64,000 nucleotides of DNA from Pseudomonas fluorescens (GCF_000802965.1 NZ_JSAK01000004.1:151042-215041); one strand, 5' to 3'. Numbered from the stretch's first letter, positions 14,391 to 26,578 are shown. The notes: generated by a model from the letters alone, not told the origin. Numbers and translations: made by a program.

Positions 14391-16802
14391 TTGAAGAAAT
14401 CCACCGCAGCACCTAAACCAGCCGTGGTTCCGCTCTGGCGCCAGCATTTGCACTACCGACTCAAGGAAGGTGCGCTGATTGCCATCGGCGCCCTGTGCCT
14501 GTTCCTGATGATGGCCTTGCTGACCTATGGCAAGGACGATCCGGGCTGGAGCCACAACAGCAAGATCGACGACGTTCAGAATTTCGGTGGTCCGGCCGGC
14601 TCCTACAGCGCCGACATCCTGTTCATGGTGCTTGGCTACTTTGCCTACATCTTCCCGCTGCTGCTGGCGATCAAGGCTTACCAGATTTTCCGTCAGCGCC
14701 ATGAACCGTGGCAGTGGAGCGGTTGGCTGTTTTCCTGGCGCCTGATTGGCCTGGTGTTTCTGGTACTGTCCGGCGCAGCGCTGGCGCATATCCATTTTCA
14801 TGCCGCGACCGGTCTGCCGGCCGGTGCTGGTGGCGCACTGGGCGAAAGCCTTGGCGACCTGGCGAAGAACGCCCTGAACATTCAGGGCAGCACGCTGTTG
14901 TTCATTGCCCTGTTCCTGTTCGGCCTGACGGTGTTCACCGACCTGTCGTGGTTCAAGGTGATGGACGTCACCGGCAAGATCACCCTCGACCTGTTCGAAC
15001 TGTTCCAGGGCGCGGCCAATCGCTGGTGGGCAGCCCGTACCGAACGCAAGCAACTGGTCGCGCAATTGCGTGAAGTCGACGATCGCGTGCACGACGTAGT
15101 GGCGCCAACCGTTACCGATAAACGTGAACAGGCCAAGGTCAAGGAACGTCTGATCGAGCGCGAGCAAGCGCTGAGCAAGCACATGTCCGAGCGCGAGAAG
15201 CAGGTGCCGCCGGTGATTGCGCCGGCTCCACCGAAACCTCCAGCGCCTAGCAAACGCGTAGAAAAAGAGAAGCAGGCACCGTTGTTCGTCGACAGTGCCG
15301 TGGAAGGCACCTTGCCGCCGATCTCGATTCTCGATCCTGCGGAAAAGAAACAACTCAATTACTCGCCTGAATCCCTGGCGGCGGTTGGCCATTTGCTGGA
15401 AATCAAGCTCAAGGAATTCGGCGTCGAAGTGACCGTGGATTCGATCCACCCGGGCCCGGTGATTACCCGTTACGAAATCCAGCCAGCCGCTGGCGTAAAA
15501 GTCAGCCGCATCGCTAACCTGGCGAAAGACCTGGCACGCTCCCTGGCCGTGACCAGTGTGCGTGTGGTGGAAGTGATTCCGGGCAAGACCACGGTCGGTA
15601 TCGAGATTCCCAACGAAGACCGGCAGATCGTGCGCTTCTCCGAGGTGCTGTCGACCCCCGAGTACGACAACTTCAAATCGCCAGTCACCCTGGCCTTGGG
15701 TCATGACATCGGCGGCAAACCGGTCATCACAGACCTGGCGAAAATGCCTCACCTGTTGGTGGCCGGTACCACCGGTTCCGGTAAGTCGGTGGGTGTGAAC
15801 GCGATGATCCTGTCGATCCTGTTCAAGTCCGGCCCGGAAGACGCCAAGCTGATCATGATCGACCCGAAAATGCTTGAGCTGTCGATCTACGAAGGCATTC
15901 CGCACCTGCTGTGCCCGGTGGTCACCGACATGAAGGATGCGGCCAACGCCTTGCGTTGGAGCGTTGCCGAGATGGAGCGCCGCTACAAGCTGATGGCGAA
16001 GATGGGCGTACGAAACCTGTCGGGCTTCAATGCCAAGGTCAAGGAAGCCCAGGACGCCGGCGAGCCGTTGAGCGATCCGCTGTACAAGCGTGAAAGCATC
16101 CATGACGAAGCGCCGCTGCTGCAAAAGTTGCCGACCATCGTCGTGGTCGTGGACGAATTCGCCGACATGATGATGATCGTCGGCAAGAAGGTTGAAGAAC
16201 TGATCGCCCGTATCGCCCAGAAGGCACGTGCGGCCGGTATCCACTTGATCCTCGCGACCCAGCGACCGTCGGTGGACGTGATCACCGGCCTGATCAAGGC
16301 CAACATTCCGACCCGTATGGCGTTCCAGGTATCGAGCAAGATCGACTCCCGGACCATCATCGACCAGGGCGGCGCCGAACAACTGCTGGGCCACGGTGAC
16401 ATGCTGTACATGCCGCCGGGCACCAGCCTGCCGATCCGTGTTCACGGTGCTTTCGTTTCCGATGACGAGGTTCACCGCGTGGTGGAAGCCTGGAAACTGC
16501 GCGGTGCGCCGGAGTACAACGACGACATTCTCAACGGTGTCGAAGAGGCCGGCAGCGGCTTCGAAGGCAGCAGCGGTGGTGGCGACGGTGATGATCCCGA
16601 GGCTGACGCGCTGTACGACGAGGCGGTGCAGTTCGTTCTGGAAAGCCGCCGTGCGTCCATTTCCGCGGTTCAACGCAAGCTGAAGATCGGCTACAACCGC
16701 GCCGCGCGCATGATCGAAGCCATGGAAATGGCCGGGGTCGTGACGTCCATGAACACCAACGGTTCGCGTGAAGTCCTGGCCCCTGGCCCGGTGCGCGACT
16801 GA
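14391..16802 (+). CDS. ftsK: DNA translocase FtsK
   Basis: This septal protein pumps DNA toward dif and activates XerCD. It has 803 residues. Four N-terminal membrane helices lie within about residues 25-190, followed by a charged/Pro-rich linker (to about 300). The motor has Walker [10 protein letters not shown] near 461 and Walker [12 protein letters not shown] near 582, and the C-terminal winged-helix gamma domain is at about 735-790 ([21 protein letters not shown]). The start is TTG ([12 protein letters not shown]), as the family N-terminus indicates. The linker is short compared with E. coli, as is usual in Pseudomonas. Confidence 0.96.
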   Translation: MKKSTAAPKPAVVPLWRQHLHYRLKEGALIAIGALCLFLMMALLTYGKDDPGWSHNSKIDDVQNFGGPAGSYSADILFMVLGYFAYIFPLLLAIKAYQIFRQRHEPWQWSGWLFSWRLIGLVFLVLSGAALAHIHFHAATGLPAGAGGALGESLGDLAKNALNIQGSTLLFIALFLFGLTVFTDLSWFKVMDVTGKITLDLFELFQGAANRWWAARTERKQLVAQLREVDDRVHDVVAPTVTDKREQAKVKERLIEREQALSKHMSEREKQVPPVIAPAPPKPPAPSKRVEKEKQAPLFVDSAVEGTLPPISILDPAEKKQLNYSPESLAAVGHLLEIKLKEFGVEVTVDSIHPGPVITRYEIQPAAGVKVSRIANLAKDLARSLAVTSVRVVEVIPGKTTVGIEIPNEDRQIVRFSEVLSTPEYDNFKSPVTLALGHDIGGKPVITDLAKMPHLLVAGTTGSGKSVGVNAMILSILFKSGPEDAKLIMIDPKMLELSIYEGIPHLLCPVVTDMKDAANALRWSVAEMERRYKLMAKMGVRNLSGFNAKVKEAQDAGEPLSDPLYKRESIHDEAPLLQKLPTIVVVVDEFADMMMIVGKKVEELIARIAQKARAAGIHLILATQRPSVDVITGLIKANIPTRMAFQVSSKIDSRTIIDQGGAEQLLGHGDMLYMPPGTSLPIRVHGAFVSDDEVHRVVEAWKLRGAPEYNDDILNGVEEAGSGFEGSSGGGDGDDPEADALYDEAVQFVLESRRASISAVQRKLKIGYNRAARMIEAMEMAGVVTSMNTNGSREVLAPGPVRD

Positions 16803-16866
16803 CTGAATTTGAAAGGGTGGTGTCCTCGGCGCCGCCCGTACTCCCACGAATGTTATGAGGACTCCC

Positions 16867-17490
16867 ATGCGTCTTATCCGCATGCTGTTGCTGCCGGTAC
16901 TGGCTTTGACCACGCTCTCGGCCCACGCCGATGACAAGGACGTGGCGCGTCTGACTCAACTGCTGGAAAAATCCCAGACCCTGAGCGCACGTTTCTCTCA
17001 GCTGACCCTCGACGGTTCTGGCACCCAATTGCAGGAAACCGCCGGTGAAATGTCCCTGCAACGCCCGGGGTTGTTCTACTGGCACACCAATGCGCCAGCC
17101 GAGCAAACCATGGTCTCCGATGGCAAAAAAGTGACCCTGTGGGACCCGGATCTGGAACAGGCAACCATCAAGAACCTCGACCAGCGCCTGACCCAGACGC
17201 CAGCGTTGCTGCTGTCCGGTGACGTGTCGAAGATCAGCCAGAGCTTCGACATCAGCGCCAAGGAAGCGGGTGGCGTGATCGACTTCACCCTGAAACCGAA
17301 GACCAAGGACACCCTGTTCGACAGCCTGCGCCTGTCGTTCCGCAATGGTCTGGTCAACGACATGCAAATGATTGATAGCGTCGGTCAGCGCACCAATATC
17401 CTGTTCACCGGTGTGAAGGCCAACGAGCCGATTCCGGCGTCCAAGTTCAAGTTCGACATCCCCAAGGGTGCCGACGTGATCCAGGAATAA
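16867..17490 (+). CDS. lolA: Outer-membrane lipoprotein carrier protein LolA
   Basis: LolA is the periplasmic chaperone that carries lipoproteins from LolCDE to LolB. The signal peptide ([21 protein letters not shown], shown only for its boundaries 1-21) is cleaved before DDKDV. The 207-residue protein has the family segments [10 protein letters not shown] and [13 protein letters not shown]. The ATG at 16867 is preferred because TGAGGA lies just upstream; a start 12 bases earlier lacks one. It follows ftsK by 64 bp. Confidence 0.95.
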   Translation: MRLIRMLLLPVLALTTLSAHADDKDVARLTQLLEKSQTLSARFSQLTLDGSGTQLQETAGEMSLQRPGLFYWHTNAPAEQTMVSDGKKVTLWDPDLEQATIKNLDQRLTQTPALLLSGDVSKISQSFDISAKEAGGVIDFTLKPKTKDTLFDSLRLSFRNGLVNDMQMIDSVGQRTNILFTGVKANEPIPASKFKFDIPKGADVIQE

Positions 17491-17513
17491 CAGATCAACC
17501 AACTGATGAATTA

Positions 17514-17604
17514 CCTGTGGCGAGGGAGCTTGCTCCCGCTGGACTGCGCAGCAGTCCTTTTTGGGGGGCTACGCATCCCGGCGGGAACAAGCTCCCTCGC
17601 CACG
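17514..17604. repeat. REPIN, family B (GGCGAGGGAGCTTGCTCCCGCT)
   Basis: CCTGTGGCGAGGGAGCTTGC and GCAAGCTCCCTCGCC-type arms face each other (the right arm reads GGGAACAAGCTCCCTCGCCACGG). It lies between lolA and rarA. Confidence 0.9.
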
Positions 17605-17662
17605 GTTTCGGTGTCACAGTTATTTGACTGGCATCTGGAATAAGAGGTTTGAAACGTACGTG

Positions 17663-18985
17663 ATGGACCTGTTTCGCAGTGCCCCGATCGCTCAACCATT
17701 GGCCGCCCGCCTGCGCGCGACCAATCTGGACGAGTACGTCGGTCAGGAACACGTGCTCGCTCGCGGCAAGCCTTTGCGCGAGGCCCTGGAGCAGGGTGCC
17801 CTGCATTCGATGATTTTCTGGGGCCCGCCGGGCGTGGGCAAAACCACCCTGGCGCGGTTGCTGGCGGAAGTCTCGGATGCGCACTTCGAAACGGTTTCGG
17901 CGGTATTGGCCGGGGTCAAGGAAATCCGTCAGGCGGTCGAGATCGCCAAGCAGCAGGCCGGGCAATACGGCAAGCGCACCATCCTGTTCGTCGATGAAGT
18001 GCACCGTTTCAACAAGTCCCAACAGGACGCGTTCCTGCCGTACGTTGAAGACGGCACGCTGATTTTCATCGGCGCGACCACGGAAAACCCGTCCTTCGAA
18101 CTCAACAACGCCTTGCTGTCCCGCGCCCGCGTCTACGTGCTCAAGAGTCTCGACGAAGCGGCCCTGCGCAAGCTGGTGCACCGCGCGCTGACCGAAGAGC
18201 GGGGGCTGGGCAAACGTGACCTGACCCTTAGTGATGAAGGTTTCCAGATGCTGCTGTCGGCCGCCGATGGCGATGGCCGACGTTTGCTCAACCTGCTGGA
18301 AAACGCCTCGGACCTCGCTGAAGACAACAGCGAGATCGGCACTGAGCTGCTGCAAAGTTTGCTCGGTGATACCCGTCGCCGTTTCGACAAGGGCGGCGAA
18401 GCGTTCTACGACCAGATTTCCGCACTGCATAAATCGGTGCGCGGTTCCAATCCCGACGGCGCTTTGTATTGGTTCGCGCGGATGATCGACGGCGGTTGCG
18501 ATCCGCTGTACCTGGCCCGGCGCGTGGTGCGTATGGCCAGTGAAGACATCGGCAACGCTGATCCACGTGCGCTGAGCCTTTGCCTGGCGGCGTGGGAAGT
18601 GCAGGAACGCCTCGGCAGTCCCGAAGGTGAGCTGGCAGTGGCGCAGGCCATTACCTATCTGGCCTGCGCGCCGAAAAGCAACGCGGTGTACATGGGCTTC
18701 AAGGCCGCCATGCGCAGCGCCACCGAACATGGCTCGCTGGAAGTGCCACTGCATTTGCGCAATGCGCCGACTAAGCTGATGAAGCAGCTCGGCTATGGCG
18801 ACGAATATCGTTATGCCCACGATGAGCCGGACGCGTACGCCGCTGGCGAAGATTACTTTCCGGAGGAACTTGAGCCGCAACCGTTCTATCAGCCGGTGCC
18901 GCGAGGCCTGGAGTTAAAGATCGGCGAGAAGCTCAATCACCTCGCTCAACTCGACCGACTAAGCCCCCGGCAGCGGAGAAAATAG
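17663..18985 (+). CDS. rarA: Replication-associated recombination protein RarA (MgsA)
   Basis: This is a 440-residue AAA+ clamp-loader-like ATPase acting at stalled forks. Walker A is GPPGVGKT (54-61), Walker [15 protein letters not shown] near 110, and sensor 1 GATTENPSF follows. The C-terminal tetramerisation part contains [12 protein letters not shown] and the family motif VYMGFKAAM. The start is [10 protein letters not shown] at 17663; the in-frame region upstream is translated REPIN and is excluded. Its TAG stop overlaps the GTG start of crcB by one base. Confidence 0.96.
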   Translation: MDLFRSAPIAQPLAARLRATNLDEYVGQEHVLARGKPLREALEQGALHSMIFWGPPGVGKTTLARLLAEVSDAHFETVSAVLAGVKEIRQAVEIAKQQAGQYGKRTILFVDEVHRFNKSQQDAFLPYVEDGTLIFIGATTENPSFELNNALLSRARVYVLKSLDEAALRKLVHRALTEERGLGKRDLTLSDEGFQMLLSAADGDGRRLLNLLENASDLAEDNSEIGTELLQSLLGDTRRRFDKGGEAFYDQISALHKSVRGSNPDGALYWFARMIDGGCDPLYLARRVVRMASEDIGNADPRALSLCLAAWEVQERLGSPEGELAVAQAITYLACAPKSNAVYMGFKAAMRSATEHGSLEVPLHLRNAPTKLMKQLGYGDEYRYAHDEPDAYAAGEDYFPEELEPQPFYQPVPRGLELKIGEKLNHLAQLDRLSPRQRRK

Positions 18986-19359
18986 TGGTTCCCTTGATCG
19001 TTGCGGTTTCCATCGGCGGCATCGCCGGCACGCTGTTGCGTTTTGCTACGGGTAACTGGATCAACGCTAATTGGCCGCGGCACTTCTATACCGCGACGCT
19101 CGCCGTTAATATCGTGGGCTGTTTGCTGATCGGCGTTCTATACGGTCTGTTTTTGATTCGCCCGGAGGTGCCCATTGAGGTGCGTGCCGGGTTGATCGTC
19201 GGCTTCCTCGGAGGGCTGACGACTTTTTCATCTTTTTCACTGGATACCGTGCGTCTGCTCGAAAGCGGACAAGTTCCGCTAGCATTGGGCTATGCGGCCA
19301 TCAGCGTATTCGGCGGGCTGCTTGCCACCTGGGCTGGCCTGTCCTTGACCAAACTTTGA
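18985..19359 (+). CDS. crcB: Fluoride ion channel CrcB/Fluc
   Basis: This is a 124-residue, four-helix membrane protein that forms a dual-topology fluoride channel. The motifs [12 protein letters not shown] and [12 protein letters not shown], which carry the conserved Asn and Phe-box, are intact. Translation starts at GTG sharing one base with the rarA stop, with GGAG about six bases upstream. No fluoride riboswitch is visible because the gene is embedded in an operon. Confidence 0.95.
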   Translation: MVPLIVAVSIGGIAGTLLRFATGNWINANWPRHFYTATLAVNIVGCLLIGVLYGLFLIRPEVPIEVRAGLIVGFLGGLTTFSSFSLDTVRLLESGQVPLALGYAAISVFGGLLATWAGLSLTKL

Positions 19360-19362
19360 TAA

Positions 19363-20655
<1,293 letters not shown>

Positions 20656-22050
20656 ATGAAATATCTGCCGCTGTTCCATAACCTTCGCGGCAGTCGTGTG
20701 TTGGTTGTCGGTGGGGGGGAGATTGCCTTGCGCAAATCCCGCCTGCTGGCCGATGCCGGTGCGCTGCTGCGGGTGGTCGCACCTGAAATCGAAACGCAGC
20801 TGAGCGAACTGGTCGCTGCCAGCGGTGGTGAGTGTGTGTTGCGTGGTTACGTCGAGGCGGATCTGGACGGCTGCGGCTTGATCATTGCCGCTACTGACGA
20901 TGAATCGCTCAACGCACAAGTCTCCGCCGATGCCCATCGGCGTTGCGTGCCGGTCAACGTGGTAGACGCACCGGCCCTGTGCAGCGTGATCTTCCCGGCG
21001 ATCGTGGACCGCTCGCCGTTGATCATTGCCGTGTCCAGCGGCGGCGATGCGCCAGTGCTGGCGCGTTTGATCCGCGCCAAGATCGAAACCTGGATTCCTT
21101 CCACCTACGGTCAACTGGCCGGACTGGCGGCGCGTTTCCGTAATCAGGTCAAAGGCCTGTTTCCGGATGTGCAACAGCGTCGTGCGTTCTGGGAAGACGT
21201 TTTTCAGGGTGCGATTGCCGACCGGCAACTGGCCGGGCAGGGTGCTGAAGCCGAACGTTTGCTGCAAGCGAAGATTGATGGTGAAGCGCCGGTGGCCACT
21301 GGCGAGGTGTATTTGGTCGGTGCCGGGCCGGGTGATCCGGACCTGCTGACCTTCCGCGCCTTGCGCCTGATGCAGCAAGCCGATGTGGTGCTGTACGACC
21401 GGTTGGTGGCGCCGGCGATTCTCGAGTTGTGCCGCCGCGATGCCGAGCGGGTTTACGTCGGCAAGCGCCGCGCCGATCACGCCGTGCCGCAGGATCAGAT
21501 CAACCAGCAATTGGTGGACCTGGCCAAGCAAGGCAAGCGTGTGGTGCGGTTGAAGGGCGGTGATCCGTTCATCTTCGGCCGTGGCGGTGAAGAGATCGAA
21601 GAATTGGCGGCCCATGGTATCCCGTTCCAGGTTGTGCCGGGTATCACGGCGGCCAGCGGTTGCGCGGCGTATGCCGGGATTCCGTTGACCCACCGTGATT
21701 ACGCGCAGTCTGTGCGGTTCATTACCGGTCACCTGAAGGATGGTACGACTGATTTGCCGTGGGCTGATTTGGTCGCGCCAGCGCAAACCCTGGTGTTCTA
21801 CATGGGGTTGGTGGGCTTGCCGAGCATCTGCGAGCAGTTGATCAAGCATGGTCGCGGCGCGGACACCCCGGCGGCGTTGATTCAGCAGGGCACGACGGTC
21901 AATCAGCGGGTGTTTACCGGCACGTTGGCCGACCTTCCGCGCCTGGTGGCGGAGCATGAAGTGCATGCGCCGACGCTGGTGATCGTGGGGGAAGTGGTGC
22001 AACTGCGAGAGAAACTGGCGTGGTTTGAAGGGGCTCAGGGGCAACTCTGA
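20656..22050 (+). CDS. cysG: Siroheme synthase (trifunctional)
   Basis: This 464-residue fusion makes siroheme from uroporphyrinogen III for sulfite and nitrite reductases. The N-terminal CysG-B half (1-about 205) has the NAD site [13 protein letters not shown] and [15 protein letters not shown] for dehydrogenation and ferrochelation. The C-terminal SUMT methyltransferase (about 215-460) has [17 protein letters not shown] and [13 protein letters not shown]. It starts immediately after the serS stop, so it is probably translated from the same mRNA. Confidence 0.97.
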   Translation: MKYLPLFHNLRGSRVLVVGGGEIALRKSRLLADAGALLRVVAPEIETQLSELVAASGGECVLRGYVEADLDGCGLIIAATDDESLNAQVSADAHRRCVPVNVVDAPALCSVIFPAIVDRSPLIIAVSSGGDAPVLARLIRAKIETWIPSTYGQLAGLAARFRNQVKGLFPDVQQRRAFWEDVFQGAIADRQLAGQGAEAERLLQAKIDGEAPVATGEVYLVGAGPGDPDLLTFRALRLMQQADVVLYDRLVAPAILELCRRDAERVYVGKRRADHAVPQDQINQQLVDLAKQGKRVVRLKGGDPFIFGRGGEEIEELAAHGIPFQVVPGITAASGCAAYAGIPLTHRDYAQSVRFITGHLKDGTTDLPWADLVAPAQTLVFYMGLVGLPSICEQLIKHGRGADTPAALIQQGTTVNQRVFTGTLADLPRLVAEHEVHAPTLVIVGEVVQLREKLAWFEGAQGQL

Positions 22051-22063
22051 ACCGGGTGTGCCA

Positions 22064-22154
22064 ATCGCTGGCAAGCCAGCTCCCACAGGTTTTGTGTTGA
22101 AGCGACAATCTTCAACATCACATAGATCACTGTGGGAGCTGGCTTGCCAGCGAT
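22064..22154. repeat. REPIN, family D (ATCGCTGGCAAGCCAGCTCCCACAG)
   Basis: ATCGCTGGCAAGCCAGCTCC and GGAGCTGGCTTGCCAGCGAT face each other. Downstream of cysG, convergent with the next gene. Confidence 0.92.
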
Positions 22155-22179
22155 GAGGCTTTCAAAGCCTACGTAAATT

Positions 22180-23181
22180 TCAGGCCCTGCGCCAAACCCC
22201 TTTGCCGCTCACCCGCTCCCGATCATGGGCAGTGGTGAAGTCCTGCTCCGGCCCTTTCGGCACGATGCCCGTCGGGTTGATGGTCTTGTGACTGCCGTAG
22301 TAGTGATTCTTGATGTGCTCAAAACTCACCGTCTCGGCAATGCCCGGCCACTGGTAAACCTCGCGCAGCCAGTTCGACAGGTTCGGGTAATCGGCGATCC
22401 GATGCAGGTTGCACTTGAAGTGCCCGTAATACACGGCGTCGAAGCGAATTATCGTGGTGAACAAGCGGATGTCCGCTTCGGTCAGGTATTCGCCCGTCAG
22501 GTAACGGTTGGCACCCAGCACCTGTTCCAGTCGAGCCAGTTCCGCAAACAATTCGTCGAACGCTTCTTCATAAGCCGTTTGCGAGGTAGCAAACCCGGCG
22601 CGGTAAACGCCGTTGTTCACCGCCGGATAAATCCGCTCGTTCAGCGCATCAATCTCGCCACGCAGCGCCTGCGGATAGAAATCCAGGTCATTGCCGGTCA
22701 GCTCATCGAATGCGCCGTTGAACATGCGGATGATCTCCGCCGATTCGTTGTTGACGATGCGCTTCTGCTGTTTGTCCCACAGCACCGGCACGGTGACGCG
22801 ACCGGTGTAATCGGCGGTGTCGGCGGTGTAGCGCTGATGCATGAAGTCGAAGTGATCGAGTTTGTCGCCGGTTGAGCCGTGGGCCTTGTCGAAGGTCCAG
22901 CCGTTTTCCAGCATCAAGTAGCTGACCACCGATACGTCGATCAGGTTTTCGAGGCCTTTGAGTTTGCGCAGGATCAGCGTGCGATGAGCCCACGGACAGG
23001 CGAGGGACACATAGAGGTGATAACGCCCCGCCTCAGCGGCAAAGCCTGCGACACCGGTCGGGCCCGGCTGGCCGTCAGCGGTCACCCAGTTGCGACGCTG
23101 CGCCTGTTCCCGCTGGAACGCGCCGTCCTTGCTGCTTTCGTACCACTTGTCCTGCCAGCGACCTTCGACTAATAAACCCAT
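22180..23181 (-). CDS. yqjG: Glutathionyl-hydroquinone reductase (Xi-class GST, YqjG/ECM4 family)
   Basis: This is a 333-residue cytoplasmic enzyme that reduces S-glutathionyl-hydroquinones. The catalytic motif CPWAHRT has its cysteine at residue 62. NNESAEIIRMFN and the C-terminal helical domain with EADIRLFTTIIRFDAVY fit the ECM4 family. It starts MGLLVEGRWQDKWYESS. It stands alone, 90 bp from the tus cluster. Confidence 0.93.
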   Translation of the reverse strand: MGLLVEGRWQDKWYESSKDGAFQREQAQRRNWVTADGQPGPTGVAGFAAEAGRYHLYVSLACPWAHRTLILRKLKGLENLIDVSVVSYLMLENGWTFDKAHGSTGDKLDHFDFMHQRYTADTADYTGRVTVPVLWDKQQKRIVNNESAEIIRMFNGAFDELTGNDLDFYPQALRGEIDALNERIYPAVNNGVYRAGFATSQTAYEEAFDELFAELARLEQVLGANRYLTGEYLTEADIRLFTTIIRFDAVYYGHFKCNLHRIADYPNLSNWLREVYQWPGIAETVSFEHIKNHYYGSHKTINPTGIVPKGPEQDFTTAHDRERVSGKGVWRRA

Positions 23182-23271
23182 GTTCGCGACTCCTCAACCG
23201 ATAAGCGTTGGAGAAGAGTCTATGCCGATAGGTTCGATAAAAAAGCGCAAAGGTTGGGCGGTTATGATCGG

Positions 23272-24273
23272 TTAAATCGATCTGTCCCGCGCATCCCAAT
23301 ATTGCTGGGCGGTTTCGAACGCCTGCTCGCGGGTTTGGCCGAGGCCACGCATGGCCAGGGCCATGGTGGAAATCAGGGCCATTTGCGGGTAGCTGTCGAC
23401 CGCATCACCGCGCCACACGGCTTTCAGATGCTCGGGTTCGAGGCTGGCCGGTTTGACGTGGCGCTGGCTCGACAGTTGCGGCCATTCCTCATCCCAGCTT
23501 TCGCCACCGGTGGTGCCGTACAAGTGGCTGTCGGCGTCCGGGTTGATCTCGATCTCGCCGCCATCGCCCTTGACCACGATCGCGGTGTCGCCGAGCAAGC
23601 CGCTGGCATCGCGATGCACTGCCTGGTAGCCGGGGTGGAAGATGCTTTGCAGACCACAGCGCGCGCCGAGCGGGTTGAGAATTCGCGCCAGCGAGTGAAT
23701 CGGCGAGCGAAGACCCAAAGTGTTGCGCAGGTCGATCATGCGTTGCAGTTGCGGCGCCCAGTCCAGCAACGGCATGAAGGCGAGGCCGCCGTTGTCCAGC
23801 GCCGTACTGACCTGTTGCCAGTTACGGCACAACGGGATGTTCAGCTCATCCAGCAGCTGTTCGCTATACAAGCGACCCGCCGTGTGGGCGCCAGCGCCGT
23901 GCATGAAAATTCGCACGCCGTTCTGCGCCAGGCACTTGGCGGCCAACAGATACCACGGCAAATGACGCTTCTTGCCGGCGTAGGTCGGCCAGTCCAGGTC
24001 GACCGCCAGCGCAGGCGGATTCAAGCGTTCACGCAAGGCTTCGGTGAAACCGGCCATTTCCTCGGCGCTTTCTTCCTTGTGTCGCAGCAGCATCAGGAAC
24101 GCGCCGAGCTGGGTGTCTTCGACCTTGTCGTCGAGCACCATGCCCATGGCTTCGCGTGCTTCTTCGCGAGTCAGGTCGCGGGCGCCGCGTTTGCCTTTGC
24201 CGAGGATTCGCACGAACTGGGCGAACGGGTGCTCGGCGGGTGTTTCGAGGGTCAGCGCTGGATAGTCGGTCAT
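23272..24273 (-). CDS. ybiB: Anthranilate phosphoribosyltransferase-like protein (TrpD2/YbiB family)
   Basis: This 333-residue protein has the glycosyltransferase family 3 fold of TrpD (LTREEAREAMGMVLDD, GAFLMLLRHKEES) but not the canonical TrpD catalytic glycine loop. E. coli YbiB binds nucleic acid rather than acting in tryptophan synthesis; the role here is not known. Its ATG (24273) overlaps the tusE stop in ATGA, so it is coupled to the sulfur-relay operon. An in-frame TTG six bases upstream is less likely. Confidence 0.85.
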   Translation of the reverse strand: MTDYPALTLETPAEHPFAQFVRILGKGKRGARDLTREEAREAMGMVLDDKVEDTQLGAFLMLLRHKEESAEEMAGFTEALRERLNPPALAVDLDWPTYAGKKRHLPWYLLAAKCLAQNGVRIFMHGAGAHTAGRLYSEQLLDELNIPLCRNWQQVSTALDNGGLAFMPLLDWAPQLQRMIDLRNTLGLRSPIHSLARILNPLGARCGLQSIFHPGYQAVHRDASGLLGDTAIVVKGDGGEIEINPDADSHLYGTTGGESWDEEWPQLSSQRHVKPASLEPEHLKAVWRGDAVDSYPQMALISTMALAMRGLGQTREQAFETAQQYWDARDRSI

Positions 24274-24605
24274 AAGCAATTCGTCGGTTTGGGCAGGCCC
24301 GCCAGTTTCGCGGCGAGTTTGGCGGGGGTGCCTTTGAACAGTCGGTTCAGGTGCAGGCTGTTGCCTTTTTCCGGGCCGAGCTTCAATGCGGTGTACTTGA
24401 TCAGCGGACGGGTGGCCGGTGAGAGCTGGAATTCGGCGTAGAAACTGCGCAGCAGCTCGAGAATTTCCCAGTGTTCCGGGCTCAACTCGATGTCTTCGGC
24501 CGCCGCCAGAGCAGTGGCCACATCGGCGGACCAGTCACTTAGCTCGACCAGAAAGCCGTCCTTGTCCAGTTCGATGGCGCGGGCGCCGATCGTTAATGCA
24601 TTCAT
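24270..24605 (-). CDS. tusE: Sulfur relay protein TusE (DsrC family)
   Basis: TusE accepts persulfide sulfur from TusD and passes it to MnmA. The 111-residue protein keeps the DsrC/TusE core (DGFLVELSDWSADVATALA, LSPEHWEILELLR) and the conserved near-terminal cysteine, C110 in the ending PTNCL. Its start overlaps the tusB stop, and its stop overlaps the ybiB start. Confidence 0.95.
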   Translation of the reverse strand: MNALTIGARAIELDKDGFLVELSDWSADVATALAAAEDIELSPEHWEILELLRSFYAEFQLSPATRPLIKYTALKLGPEKGNSLHLNRLFKGTPAKLAAKLAGLPKPTNCL

Positions 24606-24895
24606 AGCCAGCTGTTGACCTTGTCATGGTGGATCGACAGCTCGACGAAAGCCGGGTATTCGATGGCCTTGGCCCAGTCCGGGATCTCGATGGCGCGTGC
24701 CTGGGCATCTTCGGCCAGGACGTAGAGAGCCAGGCTGCGATCGTTTAGCGCGCTGAAAGGTGCAGTGCCCGGCTGCAAGGCATAGGCCGCGTCGCCGGAC
24801 AGCAGCAACGCATCGTTCGCGCCGATCACGCGCAGGCAGCTGCTCAGGCGATCGTCGCCGAACGGAGAGTGAGACAACACATGCAAAGTCGACAT
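24602..24895 (-). CDS. tusB: Sulfur relay protein TusB (DsrH family)
   Basis: This is a 97-residue subunit of the TusBCD heterohexamer. It starts MSTLHVLSHSPFGDDRL and keeps the DALLLSGDAAYAL segment typical of DsrH/TusB. Its position between tusC and tusE, with overlapping ends on both sides, supports the call. Confidence 0.93.
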   Translation of the reverse strand: MSTLHVLSHSPFGDDRLSSCLRVIGANDALLLSGDAAYALQPGTAPFSALNDRSLALYVLAEDAQARAIEIPDWAKAIEYPAFVELSIHHDKVNSWL

Positions 24896-25257
24896 CAGAG
24901 GGTGATCACCTGGTCGTAACGGTCAATGAGTGCGGTAATTTCGTCGGCGGCCAGCGCTTGGGCTTCCTCCAGCGACAGTGCTTCTGGGGCCAGGCCTCGT
25001 TCGGCAACGCTGTCGCTACAGACAAACAGTTCTTCAACGCCAAACATCGGAAGGGCTTGCAGGTTGGCGCTCAGGTCTTTCTGTTGCAGGGCCTTGGCGT
25101 TCTGTTGCGCGGCGAGTTGAAACACGCCGTCATCGAGAAACAGCAGGCCAATGGGCAGATCGAACGCGCCGCCGGCCAGCACGATGTCCAACGCTTCGCG
25201 CGCACCCGGGCCGGACCATGGCGATTGGCGGCTGATGATCAATAAGGATTTAGCCAT
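24895..25257 (-). CDS. tusC: Sulfur relay protein TusC (DsrF family)
   Basis: This is a 120-residue DsrE-fold subunit of TusBCD. It starts MAKSLLIISRQSPWSG and has the family segment ALDIVLAGGAFDLPIGLLFLDDGV. It overlaps tusB by one base and follows tusD after one base. Confidence 0.94.
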   Translation of the reverse strand: MAKSLLIISRQSPWSGPGAREALDIVLAGGAFDLPIGLLFLDDGVFQLAAQQNAKALQQKDLSANLQALPMFGVEELFVCSDSVAERGLAPEALSLEEAQALAADEITALIDRYDQVITL

Positions 25258-25258
25258 C

Positions 25259-25651
25259 TCAAGCGCCTCCGAAACAGATCAGACGGTCAGCGTCCTGCAC
25301 CGCATCGTGCAACTGGCCGAGGCCGGACAATTCCCACGGCGCACCGACGGCGATGGCTTCGCGTTGATAGCGCTTGGCTTCTTCCTCGTTCAACACGCCT
25401 CGGCGCAGAGCGGCGGCGATGCACACCACGCCGTCCAGTTGGTGCTCGCTGACGAAGGAGCACCATTGCTTGGGCAAATCCTGCTCGTCCTGGGGCGTAA
25501 CCACGCTGCTGGACGCGTTGAACACGCCATCCTGGTAGAAAAACAGCCGGACAATTTCATGCCCGCCGGCCAGCGCGGCCTGGGCGAACAGCAAGGCGCG
25601 GCGCGAGGAGGGCGCATGGGCGGCGGAGAATATGGCGATGGCGAACTTCAT
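25259..25651 (-). CDS. tusD: Sulfurtransferase TusD (DsrE family)
   Basis: This is the catalytic subunit of TusBCD. The 130-residue protein starts MKFAIAIFSAAHAPSSRRAL, and C77 (DGVVCIAAALRRG) corresponds to the active Cys78 of E. coli TusD. The start at 25651 is chosen over a longer frame because it matches the family N-terminus. It is the first gene of tusDCBE-ybiB, which feeds mnmA encoded 22 kb away. Confidence 0.94.
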   Translation of the reverse strand: MKFAIAIFSAAHAPSSRRALLFAQAALAGGHEIVRLFFYQDGVFNASSSVVTPQDEQDLPKQWCSFVSEHQLDGVVCIAAALRRGVLNEEEAKRYQREAIAVGAPWELSGLGQLHDAVQDADRLICFGGA

Positions 25652-25733
25652 GACGGACTCGATCAGCGAAACTGCGGCCATGATAAAGCTTTATCGGCGG
25701 GGCGGCTAAATCGATGTTGTTTGTGCGGGCCTC

Positions 25734-25823
25734 ATCGCTGGCAAGCCAGCTCCCACAGGTTTGCGGTGAACCCGCAATCTTAGGCATCACACCAATCCCT
25801 GTGGGAGCTGGCTTGCCAGCGAT
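25734..25823. repeat. REPIN, family D
   Basis: ATCGCTGGCAAGCCAGCTCC and its inverted copy, separated by about 45 bp, sit between yoaK and tusD. Confidence 0.92.
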
Positions 25824-25848
25824 GGTGGCCGAACAGGCAACGTAAAAC

Positions 25849-26553
25849 TCAGCGGGGCATGTAACCTAACTGCCAACGCCGGGGGATTTTCAGCGACAGC
25901 AAACCCAGCGCGGCAGCCAACAAACCGCTGGCAAACAACGCCTTGAGCCCGAACTGATGTTCCAGCACGGCGCCGAGTACCGCGCCGGCAAACATGCCGG
26001 TCCAGGGAATCAGTTGCACGCGCCAGCCATTACGGCGTTCGCCGAGCATCCAGCGACCCAACCCGCGGCCGAAGCGCGACAGGGCGCCGGTGACGTAAGT
26101 CAGGCCGACCGGCAGGCCGTTGACCTCTTCCACGGCGGCATTGAGCATGCCCATGGCGATGATCGCCGCCAGCAGGGCGGGCAACTGCGAGTCATAAGGC
26201 CAGGCTGCGGCGCCACACAGAAGGGCAGCAATGCACAACAGCAACGGCAGCGACCGGCGCCCGCCGAGGCGGCTGACAATAATGCCCAGTGCGTTGCCGA
26301 CGATGAAGGTGGCGATGAGCAGCACCAGACGCAGGGTCAACCCCAAGTCCCCGGCACTGATGGCAACGGCCATACGGGTGGTGTTACCGCTCATGAAGGA
26401 CACAAAATCGCCGCTGGCCATGAAGCCGATGGCGTCGGTCATTCCGGCCAATACCGAAAGCATGGCCACCAGGCTCAAGCCGATGCGCCCACGCCATTTC
26501 TGTGTGTGCAGATGGCCGGGACTGGCGTGAGTCTTGGAGGCGGTAGGCAGCAT
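25849..26553 (-). CDS. YoaK/DUF1275 family membrane protein
   Basis: This is a 234-residue polytopic protein with about six hydrophobic helices. The segment LSVLAGMTDAIGFMASGDFVSFMSG near residues 34-58 carries the GxxDAxGF and FVSFMSGN motifs that define DUF1275 (YoaK). Its function is unknown; family members are sometimes called inner-membrane or putative transport proteins. It is transcribed alone. Confidence 0.85.
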   Translation of the reverse strand: MLPTASKTHASPGHLHTQKWRGRIGLSLVAMLSVLAGMTDAIGFMASGDFVSFMSGNTTRMAVAISAGDLGLTLRLVLLIATFIVGNALGIIVSRLGGRRSLPLLLCIAALLCGAAAWPYDSQLPALLAAIIAMGMLNAAVEEVNGLPVGLTYVTGALSRFGRGLGRWMLGERRNGWRVQLIPWTGMFAGAVLGAVLEHQFGLKALFASGLLAAALGLLSLKIPRRWQLGYMPR

Positions 26554-26578
26554 CGGTGCGGTATTCCTTCAGCAAAAG

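Noticed and set aside
18900..18990. Fluoride riboswitch before crcB
   Set aside because: crcB starts inside the rarA stop codon, leaving no leader of its own.
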